This document shows positions 33,505-41,151 of a DNA stretch of 64,000 nt, piece after piece. Both the position numbers and the translations under genes were made by a program. The DNA lies in contig NZ_JBDPLZ010000003.1 in NCBI RefSeq assembly GCF_039871655.1, forward strand, positions 753,941-817,940. Reading direction: 5' to 3'. Each line of letters opens with the position of its first letter. Position 1 is the stretch's first letter. The notes beneath the pieces were generated by a model. It did no database searches. It had not been told where the DNA came from and saw only the letters and a list, made by a program, of their open reading frames with translations. The DNA comes from Actinocorallia sp039871655. GTDB taxonomy: Bacteria; Actinomycetota; Actinomycetes; Streptosporangiales; Streptosporangiaceae.

Positions 33505-35118
33505 ATGCGGGTCGCAGCGGTACAGTTCGCGGCGGGCGAGGACATCACCGCCAACCTCGCCACCTGCCTGCGGATGATCGACGCGGCCGCCGCCGAAGGC
33601 GCTGACCTCATTGTTCTACCGGAGTTTTGCAATCATTTGTCCTGGTATAACAGTCGGGAAACAGCGCACCGGCGGGCCTGCACCCTGGACGGCGGGTTCC
33701 TCGGCGCCATCGCCGGGCGGGCCGCGCGGCACGGCGCGTACGTGAAGCTGAACGTCACCCTCGCCCGCGAGAACGGCCGCACCACGGCCACCAGCCTGCT
33801 GTACGGGCCGGACGGGAGCCTGCTCGGCCACTCGGACAAGCTCACCCTCATGGGCGCCGAGGGCGACCACATGGACCCCGGCGAGGAGCCCGGCCCGGTC
33901 ATCGACACCCCGATCGGCCGGATCGGCCTGTACGCCTGCATGGAGGGCGTCACCTCCGACGTCTGCCGGGACCTCACCCTGCGCGGCGCGCAGCTGCTGC
34001 TCAACAGCCTGAACTCGTTCGCCACCGACGAGGCGAGCCTGCACATCCCCGTCCGGGCCGCCGAGAACAAGGTGTGGGTGGTGGCCGCCAACAAGGTCGG
34101 CCCGCTGCTGCCCGAGGCCCTCACCCCCGCCATCGCCGAGCGGCTGGGCGTCCCGCCGGAGCAGGTGCACGGCGCGGGCGAGAGCCAGATCGTCGCCCCC
34201 GACGGCACCGTCGTCGCCAAGGGCCCGCGCTCCGGCGAGGCCGTGGTCGTCGCCGACATCGACGTCTCCCTGGCCGACGTGAAGACCCGCCCGGACGGCA
34301 CCGGCATCCTCGCGATGCGCAGGCCCGAGCTGTACCGGCCGATCGCCTCCGAACCGCGGGAGCGCACCGCTCCCCCCGGGGCCGAGGGGTGCCGGGTCGC
34401 CGTCGTGGCGGCCGACGACCCTCTGCCCGGGGTGGCCGAGGCCGCCGCGGCGGGCGCCGAGCTCATCGTCCTGCCGGAGCTGGCCTTCGGCGAGACCGGA
34501 CGTGCGGAGGTCGCGGAGGCGCTGGCCAAGGCCCTGGTGGGCACCGGCGGATACGCCGTCACCAGCGTCCGCGACGGCGACGCCCACGCGGGCCTGGTCG
34601 TCTCGGCCGAGGGCGAGGCGGGCGTCCAGCTCCAACTGCACCGGACGGAGCGGCTGCCGTGGGTCGCCCGGCTCGGCTCCGGCGTCGAGGTCTTCGAGCT
34701 TCCCTTCGGCCGGCTCGCGCTGGTCGTCGGCGACGACTCCGTGGTGGTGGAGGCCTTCCGGCTGGCCGCGATCGCCGACGCCGACGTGGTGGCGGTGCCG
34801 CGCGCCGCGGGCGAGGACTGGGAGACCTCCCTGGGACTTCCCGAGCGGTCCGCGGAGAACCGGCTGAACGTCGTCTCCGCCTGGACCGAAGGCGGCCTGA
34901 TCCTCGACCTGACCGGCGACTTCACCCTCTGGACGGCCTGGGAGGGCCCGTTCACCGGCCGGATCAGCCACCCGATCGTCACCGAGGCCGGCCACGGGGT
35001 CACCGTCGGCACCGTGCACCCCGCCCAGGCCGTCAACCGGCTCGTGTCCAAGAACACCGACCTGGTCAACGGGCGCGCCTGGCGCTCCCTGGGCACCCTG
35101 AAGGAAACCGCACCGTAA
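33505..35118 (+). CDS. Tandem nitrilase/amidase protein, second domain apparently inactive
   Basis: 537 residues containing two carbon-nitrogen hydrolase domains. Domain 1 (about 1-285) keeps the triad E40 (VLPEFCNH), K112 (HSDKLTLMG) and C145 (LYACMEG). Domain 2 (about 300-535) keeps an equivalent Glu (IVLPELAFGE), but the Lys site reads 'TERLPWVA' and the Cys site 'LVVGDDSVVV', so it is probably non-catalytic. It hydrolyses a nitrile, amide or carbamoyl bond. Own operator; 80 bases upstream of the RCCR-like operon. Confidence 0.85.
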   Translation: MRVAAVQFAAGEDITANLATCLRMIDAAAAEGADLIVLPEFCNHLSWYNSRETAHRRACTLDGGFLGAIAGRAARHGAYVKLNVTLARENGRTTATSLLYGPDGSLLGHSDKLTLMGAEGDHMDPGEEPGPVIDTPIGRIGLYACMEGVTSDVCRDLTLRGAQLLLNSLNSFATDEASLHIPVRAAENKVWVVAANKVGPLLPEALTPAIAERLGVPPEQVHGAGESQIVAPDGTVVAKGPRSGEAVVVADIDVSLADVKTRPDGTGILAMRRPELYRPIASEPRERTAPPGAEGCRVAVVAADDPLPGVAEAAAAGAELIVLPELAFGETGRAEVAEALAKALVGTGGYAVTSVRDGDAHAGLVVSAEGEAGVQLQLHRTERLPWVARLGSGVEVFELPFGRLALVVGDDSVVVEAFRLAAIADADVVAVPRAAGEDWETSLGLPERSAENRLNVVSAWTEGGLILDLTGDFTLWTAWEGPFTGRISHPIVTEAGHGVTVGTVHPAQAVNRLVSKNTDLVNGRAWRSLGTLKETAP

Positions 35119-35129
35119 CAGCGCGGCCG

Positions 35130-35158
35130 TTGACAGCGGCACCCCCGAATCCAAAAAT
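35130..35158 (+). promoter_or_regulatory. Probable promoter of the tetrapyrrole-type operon
   Basis: TTGACA at 35130-35135, a 17-base spacer, and AAAAAT at 35153-35158 as a weak -10. Operator 8 follows immediately. Confidence 0.5.
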
Positions 35159-35159
35159 G

Positions 35160-35184
35160 GAAACAGCGTTTCCTCTAGCGAACC
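35160..35184 (+). promoter_or_regulatory. IclR-type operator 8
   Basis: GAAAC-AGC-GTTTC-CTCTAGC-GAACC, core 35168-35184, 15 bases before the ATG of the RCCR-like gene. The spacer is identical to operator 3. Confidence 0.82.
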
Positions 35185-35199
35185 AGGACGGAAAAATCG

Positions 35200-36003
35200 A
35201 TGAGTGAGACCATCCGGAACGTCGAGCAGATGCTCGACAGTTCGCCCGTCGTCGACGTGACGGAAGCGTTCGGGAAGTACCAGGGTCTGCTCGAGGCGCT
35301 GAAGGCGAAGATCGACGCCCGGTTCGAGACCACCCGCGACCCCTCCACGGAGGAGCTGGAGTCCTACGGGACCTACCCGGACGGGCCGGGCGGAAAAGTC
35401 GCCGCCTACAGCGGCCCCGAGATCGACTGGATGGTGCACTCCTGGCTCGGCAACCCCGGCGCCAGCTTCGTCAACCTGCACCTGACCGTCTGGCTCGGCC
35501 CCCAGGTGCGCGTCCCCCACCTGGGCATCGCCCTGCTGCTGTGGCCCGAGGGCTGGTTCTACTGCGACTCGGTGCCCCGGGTCAGCCTGGTCATCGAAGA
35601 CGACTACTACGACAAGTACTACGCGCCGGTCAACGACGACTGGCTGAAGTTCCAGGCCGACCACCCCGACTTCGAGTGGTTCACCAGCCCCTCGGCGTTC
35701 ATCCGCACCAGCCTCTCCCCCACCGCCCAGTGCTACTCCTTCAAGTGGTCACAGGAGAACTTCCAGGCCGTCAGCGACTGGATGCACAACCACGTCGACC
35801 GCTGGCTGACCTGGGTCGACGAGGCCGAGGAGGTGCCGGAGTCCGAGCGCGAGGCGCAGCGCGAGATCGACCTGAGGATCCGCCGCAACATCGCCGACCG
35901 CGACCCCGCCAACTCCATGGGCGTGCGCTACTTCGGCGAGGAACTCACCGGCAAGCTCGTCCGCGCCCTGTGGGGCGGCGACCGGGAACTGCCGCGCCCG
36001 TGA
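35200..36003 (+). CDS. Red chlorophyll catabolite reductase (RCCR)-like protein
   Basis: 267 residues, no signal peptide or membrane helix. By eye it aligns over its central and C-terminal parts with plant RCCR (ACD2). 'EIDWMVHSWLG' (74-84) matches the IDFVIGSW segment. 'SPSAFIRTSLSPTA' (163-176) matches SPSLFVRSAFSPTA. 'RVSLVIEDDYYDKYYA' (127-142) matches the KDLVLNPDYLKEYY segment. 'FGEELTGKLVRAL' (245-257) matches FGEEVSSRVVHAI. RCCR reduces the C20/C1 double bond of red chlorophyll catabolite with ferredoxin. First gene of a coupled operon with a Rieske oxygenase and a second bilin-reductase-like protein. Substrate inferred, not shown. Confidence 0.75.
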   Translation: MSETIRNVEQMLDSSPVVDVTEAFGKYQGLLEALKAKIDARFETTRDPSTEELESYGTYPDGPGGKVAAYSGPEIDWMVHSWLGNPGASFVNLHLTVWLGPQVRVPHLGIALLLWPEGWFYCDSVPRVSLVIEDDYYDKYYAPVNDDWLKFQADHPDFEWFTSPSAFIRTSLSPTAQCYSFKWSQENFQAVSDWMHNHVDRWLTWVDEAEEVPESEREAQREIDLRIRRNIADRDPANSMGVRYFGEELTGKLVRALWGGDRELPRP

Positions 36004-36947
36004 CGACCGCTCCCCTGATCCGCTCCCTGTGGTGGTCGGCTCGCACGCAGGGCGAGCCGCCGTTCGACACCGCCCACCTCAAGGTCTACTACCCCGCCCA
36101 CGCCGAGGGCACCGACGCCGAGCGCCTCACCGGCGTCTTCCCGCCGGCCCCCGGCAGGCACCCGATCGTGGTGCTCTGCTCCGGCGTCAACGTCGCCCAG
36201 GACTCCTATCGTTCCCTGGCCGTCGGGATCGCCGAGGCCGGATACGCGGTGGTGACGTTCGACCGCGTCGCCGAGCTGTTCGGCGGCCAGTACGGGCTGA
36301 CCTGCGGCGTCGACCTGGACGCCGCCCGGCCCGACGCCTACGGCACCCGGCCGACCTGCCCGACCATCCCCGCGATCCTCGACGCGCTGCGCGAGATCGA
36401 CCTGCTGAAGGACGCGCTGGACTTCGACCGCGTCGCCCTCGGCGGGCACTCCGCCGGCGGGACCGTCGTGCTGCAGTCCGCGCGCTTCTTCCCCGGTGTG
36501 CGGGCCGCCTTCGGATTCGGCACCCACACCATGGTGGCGACCATGCTCGGCTGGCCCGCCGGCACCGTGCTGCCCGCCCAGGTCGAATGCCCCGTGTTCC
36601 TGGCCGTCGGCACCCGCGACGGCGTGATCATGGGCAGCAGTGACCGGTACGGCCAGGACGGCTTCGCCGACCCCGTCACCAGGACCTTCGACGAGGCGCT
36701 GCCCGGTGAGGGCCACCTGTTCGCCGTCCTGGAAGGCGCCAACCACTTCGCGGTCGCCGACCCCGTCGATCCGACCGCCGCGCGGGCCTTCCTCGACCTG
36801 GAGCCCGGACGTGACCCCGCCGAGAGCCGAGCCGCCTACCTGGAAGTGTTGATCGCCTTCCTGCGCGCCCGGCTGAACGGCGACCCCGATTCCCTGGAGA
36901 AGGTGCGAAAGAACCCGCCCCCCTCCGTCACCCTGCGGGAGCACTGA
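36000..36947 (+). CDS. Chlorophyllase/dienelactone-hydrolase-type alpha/beta hydrolase
   Basis: 315 residues. 'HPIVVLCSGVNVAQDSYRSLAVGIAEAGYAVVTFDRV' is the strand-turn region shared with chlorophyllases, and 'VALGGHSAGGTVVLQSARF' (near 145-160) carries the nucleophile serine in GHSAGG (GHSRGG in plants). A late 'EGANHFAVADP' supplies the catalytic His. It would cleave an ester such as the phytyl or methyl ester of a chlorophyll derivative. GTG 36000 overlaps the RCCR-like stop; its own stop overlaps the Rieske ATG. A general esterase cannot be excluded. Confidence 0.78.
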   Translation: MTTAPLIRSLWWSARTQGEPPFDTAHLKVYYPAHAEGTDAERLTGVFPPAPGRHPIVVLCSGVNVAQDSYRSLAVGIAEAGYAVVTFDRVAELFGGQYGLTCGVDLDAARPDAYGTRPTCPTIPAILDALREIDLLKDALDFDRVALGGHSAGGTVVLQSARFFPGVRAAFGFGTHTMVATMLGWPAGTVLPAQVECPVFLAVGTRDGVIMGSSDRYGQDGFADPVTRTFDEALPGEGHLFAVLEGANHFAVADPVDPTAARAFLDLEPGRDPAESRAAYLEVLIAFLRARLNGDPDSLEKVRKNPPPSVTLREH

Positions 36948-38173
36948 TGCTGAAGAACTTCTGGTACGCGGTCGAGACGTCCGACCAGATCACCGGCAAG
37001 CCCAAGAAGATCACGTGTCTGGGCCAGGACTTCGTCCTGTACCGCAAGCGCGACGGCGAGGTCGTCTGCCTGTCGGACCTGTGCCCGCACCGCGGCGCGG
37101 CGCTGTCCGGCGGCTGGGTCAAGGACGACAAGATGGTCTGCCCTTACCACGGCTGGGAGTTCGTGCCCGACGGCACCTGCGTGAAGATCCCGGCCAACCT
37201 GGAGGGCCGGGGCATGCCGAAGAAGGCGCGCGTCGACTCCTACCCGACCACCGAGAAGTACGGCTTCGTGTGGGTCTTCATGGGCGACCTGGCCGAGGAG
37301 GACCGTCCCCCGATCCCCCACTGGCCCGAGTTCGACGACCTGAAGAAGGACGGCGGCCGCTGGAAGCCGGTCTACGGCGAGTACCTGTGGAACTCCAACT
37401 ACGAGCGCATCCTGGAGAACGGCTGCGACATCGCGCACACCCCGTTCGTCCACGGCGGCAGGTTCGGCAACCCCGAGCGGCCCGAGGTGGAGGAGTACGA
37501 GGTCGAGACGCCCGACGAGTGGTCGGCGTTCGCGACCGTCAAGCTCTACCCGCCGAAGGCCAAGGGCCTGTGGGGACGGCTGTCGGGCAAGAGCGAGGGC
37601 CTGAAGGACCGCCCGCCGGTCGAGACCAGCGCGGGCTGGATGCTGCCGAACATGATCAAGCTGCACGTGCGGCTGCCCATGGGCAACATCATCATCTACG
37701 ACAGCAACGTGCCGATCGACGAGACCACCACGCTGGTGAAGTTCGTGGCGCTGCGCGACTTCTTCACCGGTGACTGGGCCGACAAGAACGCCCTCAAGCG
37801 CATCTACGGCATCTTCGAGCAGGACGTCCCGGTCGTGGACGGCACCCGGCCCGAGCTGCTGCCGGCCGACCTGGCCGCCGAACTGCACGTCAAGTCCGAC
37901 CTCATCGCGGTGCACTACCGCCGTCGCCGCCAGGAGCTGGCCGACAAGGGATGGATGCTCGGCGACGAGGACCGCATCATGGGCGACGTCCCTCGCCGCG
38001 AGGCGACCGTCATCCCCTCGCCCGCCCGCAAGAACAACCCCGAGCTCGCCCGCGCCTGGGTGCACAAGGCCAAGGGCGAGCACCCCCGCGTCGACAAGTC
38101 CATCCTCGAAGGCGAGGCCGAGCGCGCGGCCGCTGCCAAGGCCGCCGAGGAGACCAAGGGAGAAGAATCATGA
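36947..38173 (+). CDS. Rieske non-haem iron oxygenase, pheophorbide a oxygenase-like
   Basis: 408 residues. Rieske cluster ligands C46-P-H48 (DLCPHRGAALSGGW) and C65-P-Y-H68 (VCPYHGWEF). Mononuclear iron site 'ENGCDIAHTPFVHGG' with D161, H164, H169. The N-terminus 'FWYAVETSDQITGKPKKITCLGQDFVLYR' and overall plan fit the PaO/CAO/TIC55-type oxygenases rather than two-subunit dioxygenases; no beta subunit is encoded. In plants PaO opens the chlorin macrocycle of pheophorbide a. The C-terminal 60 residues are charged and alanine/lysine-rich. Coupled on both sides by ATGA overlaps. Confidence 0.88.
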   Translation: MLKNFWYAVETSDQITGKPKKITCLGQDFVLYRKRDGEVVCLSDLCPHRGAALSGGWVKDDKMVCPYHGWEFVPDGTCVKIPANLEGRGMPKKARVDSYPTTEKYGFVWVFMGDLAEEDRPPIPHWPEFDDLKKDGGRWKPVYGEYLWNSNYERILENGCDIAHTPFVHGGRFGNPERPEVEEYEVETPDEWSAFATVKLYPPKAKGLWGRLSGKSEGLKDRPPVETSAGWMLPNMIKLHVRLPMGNIIIYDSNVPIDETTTLVKFVALRDFFTGDWADKNALKRIYGIFEQDVPVVDGTRPELLPADLAAELHVKSDLIAVHYRRRRQELADKGWMLGDEDRIMGDVPRREATVIPSPARKNNPELARAWVHKAKGEHPRVDKSILEGEAERAAAAKAAEETKGEES

Positions 38174-38895
38174 CCTCGCTGCCCAAGAGCCTGTTCGACC
38201 GCACTCTCGCCAAGCTCGAAGGCGTGGAGGACCTCAAGCTCGTCTACGGCGACGACCTGTTCAGCTCGATGGGCCCCGACTCCGTCGGCCGGCTCGAGGT
38301 GCGCACCGGCACCAAGCTCGCCAAGGTCGTGACGATCAGCCTGGTCGTGCCGCAGATCGGCATGGACAGCCACATGATCTTCGCGTTCACCCCGGACGGC
38401 TCGGCGCTGCCCCACTTCACCCTGGACTCCGTCGAGGCGGGCGGCACCCTCGCCTTCCACCTCGACCTCGTCCCGCGCGCCGAGCTGGCCTCCCACCTGG
38501 CCTACGTCGACGCCGTCTTCGAGCCGCTCAGCCCGGTCTTCGAGCGCTCCAAGGAGGTCTTCGGCTCGCTGCGCGCCGCGATCGGCCCGCGCCAGTACGC
38601 CATGATGTCGCCCTGGATGCTGGTGAACCGCGCCGACGAGGAGCAGTTCAAGGCGTTCGACACGTTCGTGGACGACTACTTCGCGCACTGGTCGGCGCTG
38701 CTGGAGTCCGGCCTGCCGCAGGAGGTCCTGGCGACCCTCGCCGACACGGACCTGGCCGCCCGCGACCGGGCCAACCGGACCAACCTGTTCAGCCCCGAGG
38801 TCGACCCGGTCTGGGAGCGGGTCACCCGGCTCGTCGGCCAAGAGGCCTCCGACAAGATGCGCGCCGAGCTCATCCACAACGAGGTGCAGGGGTGA
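38170..38895 (+). CDS. Ferredoxin-dependent bilin reductase (FDBR)-like protein
   Basis: 241 residues, soluble. 'ALPHFTLDSVEAGGTLAFHLDLVP' (79-102, cited in parts: LPHFTLD 80-86, FHLDLVP 96-102) aligns by eye with LPLFGCDIVAG...AIADLSP of PcyA, putting D86 at the catalytic Asp105 and H68 near His88. 'SPWMLVNRADEEQFKAFDTF' (147-166) matches the conserved IFSEYCLFIRP...F region. A C-terminal helix with 'RDRANRTNLF' corresponds to the FDBR tail. FDBR and RCCR share one fold, so this operon would carry two related bilin-type reductases. Family call is from remembered sequences. Confidence 0.6.
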   Translation: MTSLPKSLFDRTLAKLEGVEDLKLVYGDDLFSSMGPDSVGRLEVRTGTKLAKVVTISLVVPQIGMDSHMIFAFTPDGSALPHFTLDSVEAGGTLAFHLDLVPRAELASHLAYVDAVFEPLSPVFERSKEVFGSLRAAIGPRQYAMMSPWMLVNRADEEQFKAFDTFVDDYFAHWSALLESGLPQEVLATLADTDLAARDRANRTNLFSPEVDPVWERVTRLVGQEASDKMRAELIHNEVQG

Positions 38896-39815
38896 GCGAA
38901 CCCAGCGAATGGCAGAACCGGATCGCCGGCGAGTGGCACGGCCGGCCGTCTCTGTTCAACGACAAGGGCGTCTGGTGCGGTTACGAGGACATCCGGCGCT
39001 CGTCGGTGTTCGAGAACGGCACCACCACGTACTACATGGACGGCGGCCTCGAGGGCGGCGGCGAACTGGCCGGGCGGTTCCGGCTGGGCGCCCCGTTCGC
39101 GTTCGGGGTCATCGACTCCGACAGCGACCGCGTCTACACCGGCCCCGACTTCTTCGGAACGGGCCAGCCGTACGGCGGGTTCGTCGACGCCCACTACTAC
39201 GGGCCCGGCTGGCAGGTGGACCTCAACACCTGGAACCACAACCTGCCGGACGGCGAGACCCAGGTGTACTCCTCGGTCCTCTACCAGGGCTGGACGGTCG
39301 TCGGCTGCTTCAACGGCGTCTACAAGCGCCGTGAGGAGCCGCCGCTGGACTTCCTGGAGGCCGAGACCCGCAACGGCCCGGTCCCCTTCATCCTGCCGAC
39401 GAAGAAGGCCGGCGGGTACGAGGGCGTCTGCGAGCTGTGGGGCGCCGACCAGAAGCTGATCGGCGACGTCACCGTCACGCTGGAACTGGAGCCGATCGAC
39501 CTGCTGCGCACCCGCGCGCACGTCACCTGGTCCGGCGCGGCCGAGCGGTCCTACACCGTCGAGCAGCGCCGCGACGGCACCCGGATGTTCTACGAGGGCC
39601 CTGACGCCTGGGGCAACGCGCAGGCGTTCGGCCGGGCGAACTTCCCGAGCGTTCACTTCTCGACCGGCACCGCCATCACCAAGATCAAGGGCCGCGAGTT
39701 CATGATCGACGCGACGCCGGGGATGAACGCGGGCGAGACGCTCGCGGTGACCTACGAGGTCTTCGACGGCAACACGCTGTCGGGCGTCATCCACGGGGTG
39801 CTGACATGGCGGTGA
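38892..39815 (+). CDS. Soluble beta-rich protein, possibly two lipocalin-like halves
   Basis: 307 residues without signal or membrane segments. Two similar halves seem present: 1-150 starting 'WQNRIAGEWHGRPSLFNDKG' and ending 'GWTVVGCFNGVYKRR', and 160-307 with 'YEGVCELWGADQKL' and 'GETLAVTYEVFDGNTLSGVIHGVLTW'. The GxWxG start and the alternating pattern suggest calycin/lipocalin barrels (DUF3598-like), a fold used for bilin binding. No catalytic motif found. GTG 38892 is coupled to the FDBR-like stop. A carrier or chaperone for a tetrapyrrole intermediate is an inference. Confidence 0.5.
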   Translation: MSEPSEWQNRIAGEWHGRPSLFNDKGVWCGYEDIRRSSVFENGTTTYYMDGGLEGGGELAGRFRLGAPFAFGVIDSDSDRVYTGPDFFGTGQPYGGFVDAHYYGPGWQVDLNTWNHNLPDGETQVYSSVLYQGWTVVGCFNGVYKRREEPPLDFLEAETRNGPVPFILPTKKAGGYEGVCELWGADQKLIGDVTVTLELEPIDLLRTRAHVTWSGAAERSYTVEQRRDGTRMFYEGPDAWGNAQAFGRANFPSVHFSTGTAITKIKGREFMIDATPGMNAGETLAVTYEVFDGNTLSGVIHGVLTWR

Positions 39816-40558
39816 TCGTGGTGACCGGCGGGACCCGCGGCATCGGCCGCGGCCTGGCCAAGGAGCTCATCGCCCGCGGCGCGCAGGTCGTGATCTGCGG
39901 GCGCGGCGGGGTCGACGAGGCGGCCGCCGAGCTCGGCGCGACCGGCGTCGTCTGCGACATGACCGACCGCGCCCAGGTGAAGAACCTGTGGGAGAAGGCG
40001 GCCTCGCTCGGCCCGGTCGCCCACTGGGTCAACAACGCGGGCGTCTCCACCGCGCGCAAGCCGCTCACCGAACTGCCCGCCGAGCAGATCGAGACCGTCG
40101 TCAACGCCAACCTGCTCGGCGTGCTCAACGGCAGCGCCGTCGCGGCCAGGCACATGCTCGAGCAGGGCTTCGGCACCGTCTGGAACATGGAGGGCTTCGG
40201 CAGCGACGGGCGGACCATGCCCGGCCTCGTCGCCTACGGCGCCACCAAGCGGGCCGTCACCTACGTGACGGACGGTCTGGCCAAGGAGCTGAAGGGCACC
40301 CCGGTCAAGGCCGCCCACCTGTCCCCCGGCATGGTCGTCACCGACCTGCTCGTCCAGGAGTACACGCCCGAGGAGCTGGAGAAGGCCAAGAAGATCTTCA
40401 ACATCCTCGCCGACAAGGTCGAGACGGTCACGCCGTTCCTGGCCGAGGGCATCCTCAAGGGCGTCAAGAACGGCGGGCGGGTCGCCTGGCTGACCACGCC
40501 GAAGATCGCGTTCCGGTTCGCCACGGCGGGCTTCAACAAGCGGGACCTGTTCGCGTGA
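39806..40558 (+). CDS. SDR oxidoreductase resembling chlorophyll b reductase (NYC1/NOL)
   Basis: 250 residues. NAD(P) motif GGTRGIG (8-14), NNAG (76-79), catalytic Y144-G-A-T-K148. Beyond generic SDR features, 'GTVWNMEGFGSDG' (123-135) matches the FNMDGAGSGG segment, 'AHLSPGMVVTDLLV' the SPGMVLTELL segment, and 'KKIFNILADKVETVTPFLAEGILK' with 'VAWLTTPKIAFRF' the FNIICELPETVA and NYLTPPRI segments of plant NYC1/NOL. Those enzymes reduce the 7-formyl group of chlorophyll b. Overlaps the preceding gene by 10 bases and the next by 4. Confidence 0.72.
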   Translation: MAVIVVTGGTRGIGRGLAKELIARGAQVVICGRGGVDEAAAELGATGVVCDMTDRAQVKNLWEKAASLGPVAHWVNNAGVSTARKPLTELPAEQIETVVNANLLGVLNGSAVAARHMLEQGFGTVWNMEGFGSDGRTMPGLVAYGATKRAVTYVTDGLAKELKGTPVKAAHLSPGMVVTDLLVQEYTPEELEKAKKIFNILADKVETVTPFLAEGILKGVKNGGRVAWLTTPKIAFRFATAGFNKRDLFA

Positions 40559-41151
40559 GCGAGATGGAATACCCCGTCATCCTGGCCCTGGAGGACTTCG
40601 TCCCGGTGGTGTTCACCGCCGCCGGGGCGCTCCTCCTGGCCAGGGTGGACGGCATCGACACCAGGCTGGCCAGGATCGCCGCGCTGCTCGTGGGCCTGGG
40701 CGGGGTCGCCAAGGCCGGATGGAAGACCGTCATCGCCACCACCGACGTCGATCTGTGGATGGTGCCGCTGGCGCTGTTCCCGTTCCTGTCCGCGGGTTTC
40801 CTCGTCCTCATCAAGGCCGTCGAGCCCCGGGTGCCCGTCCCCGCCATAGCGGGGCTCTGGATGGCCGGCCTCGGCACCGCCTTCGCGATCGGCGGCACCC
40901 TGCCGATGCTCATCCTCACCATCGCGGCCAGCACCGCCGCGGCCGTCATCCTGAGCCGCCGGCACAAGCTGTTCATCGTCTGGATCATCGGCCAGTACGC
41001 GCTCGGCCCGCTGAGCTCGGGTGAGCAGACCATCGCCCGCCAGTGGCTCGAGCAGTCCATCAACACGGTCAGCCAGGCGATGTTCCTCATCGCCGCCTGG
41101 CGGCTCGTCGCCCTCCAAAGACAGCAGACAGAGCAGGAGATCCCGTCATGA
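40555..41151 (+). CDS. Integral membrane protein of unknown function
   Basis: 198 residues with six predicted helices (about 9-28, 38-56, 65-88, 96-115, 118-136, 165-185). A GTG at 40555 overlaps the SDR stop; an ATG at 40564 is the alternative. No transporter signature was recognised. Its place in the tightly coupled operon suggests transport or membrane association of the pathway. Confidence 0.65.
   Translation: MSEMEYPVILALEDFVPVVFTAAGALLLARVDGIDTRLARIAALLVGLGGVAKAGWKTVIATTDVDLWMVPLALFPFLSAGFLVLIKAVEPRVPVPAIAGLWMAGLGTAFAIGGTLPMLILTIAASTAAAVILSRRHKLFIVWIIGQYALGPLSSGEQTIARQWLEQSINTVSQAMFLIAAWRLVALQRQQTEQEIPS

Noticed and set aside
36947..38173. Ordinary two-component aromatic ring dioxygenase
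   Set aside because: There is no beta subunit, ferredoxin or reductase gene alongside, and the N-terminal layout fits single-subunit PaO/CAO-type oxygenases better.
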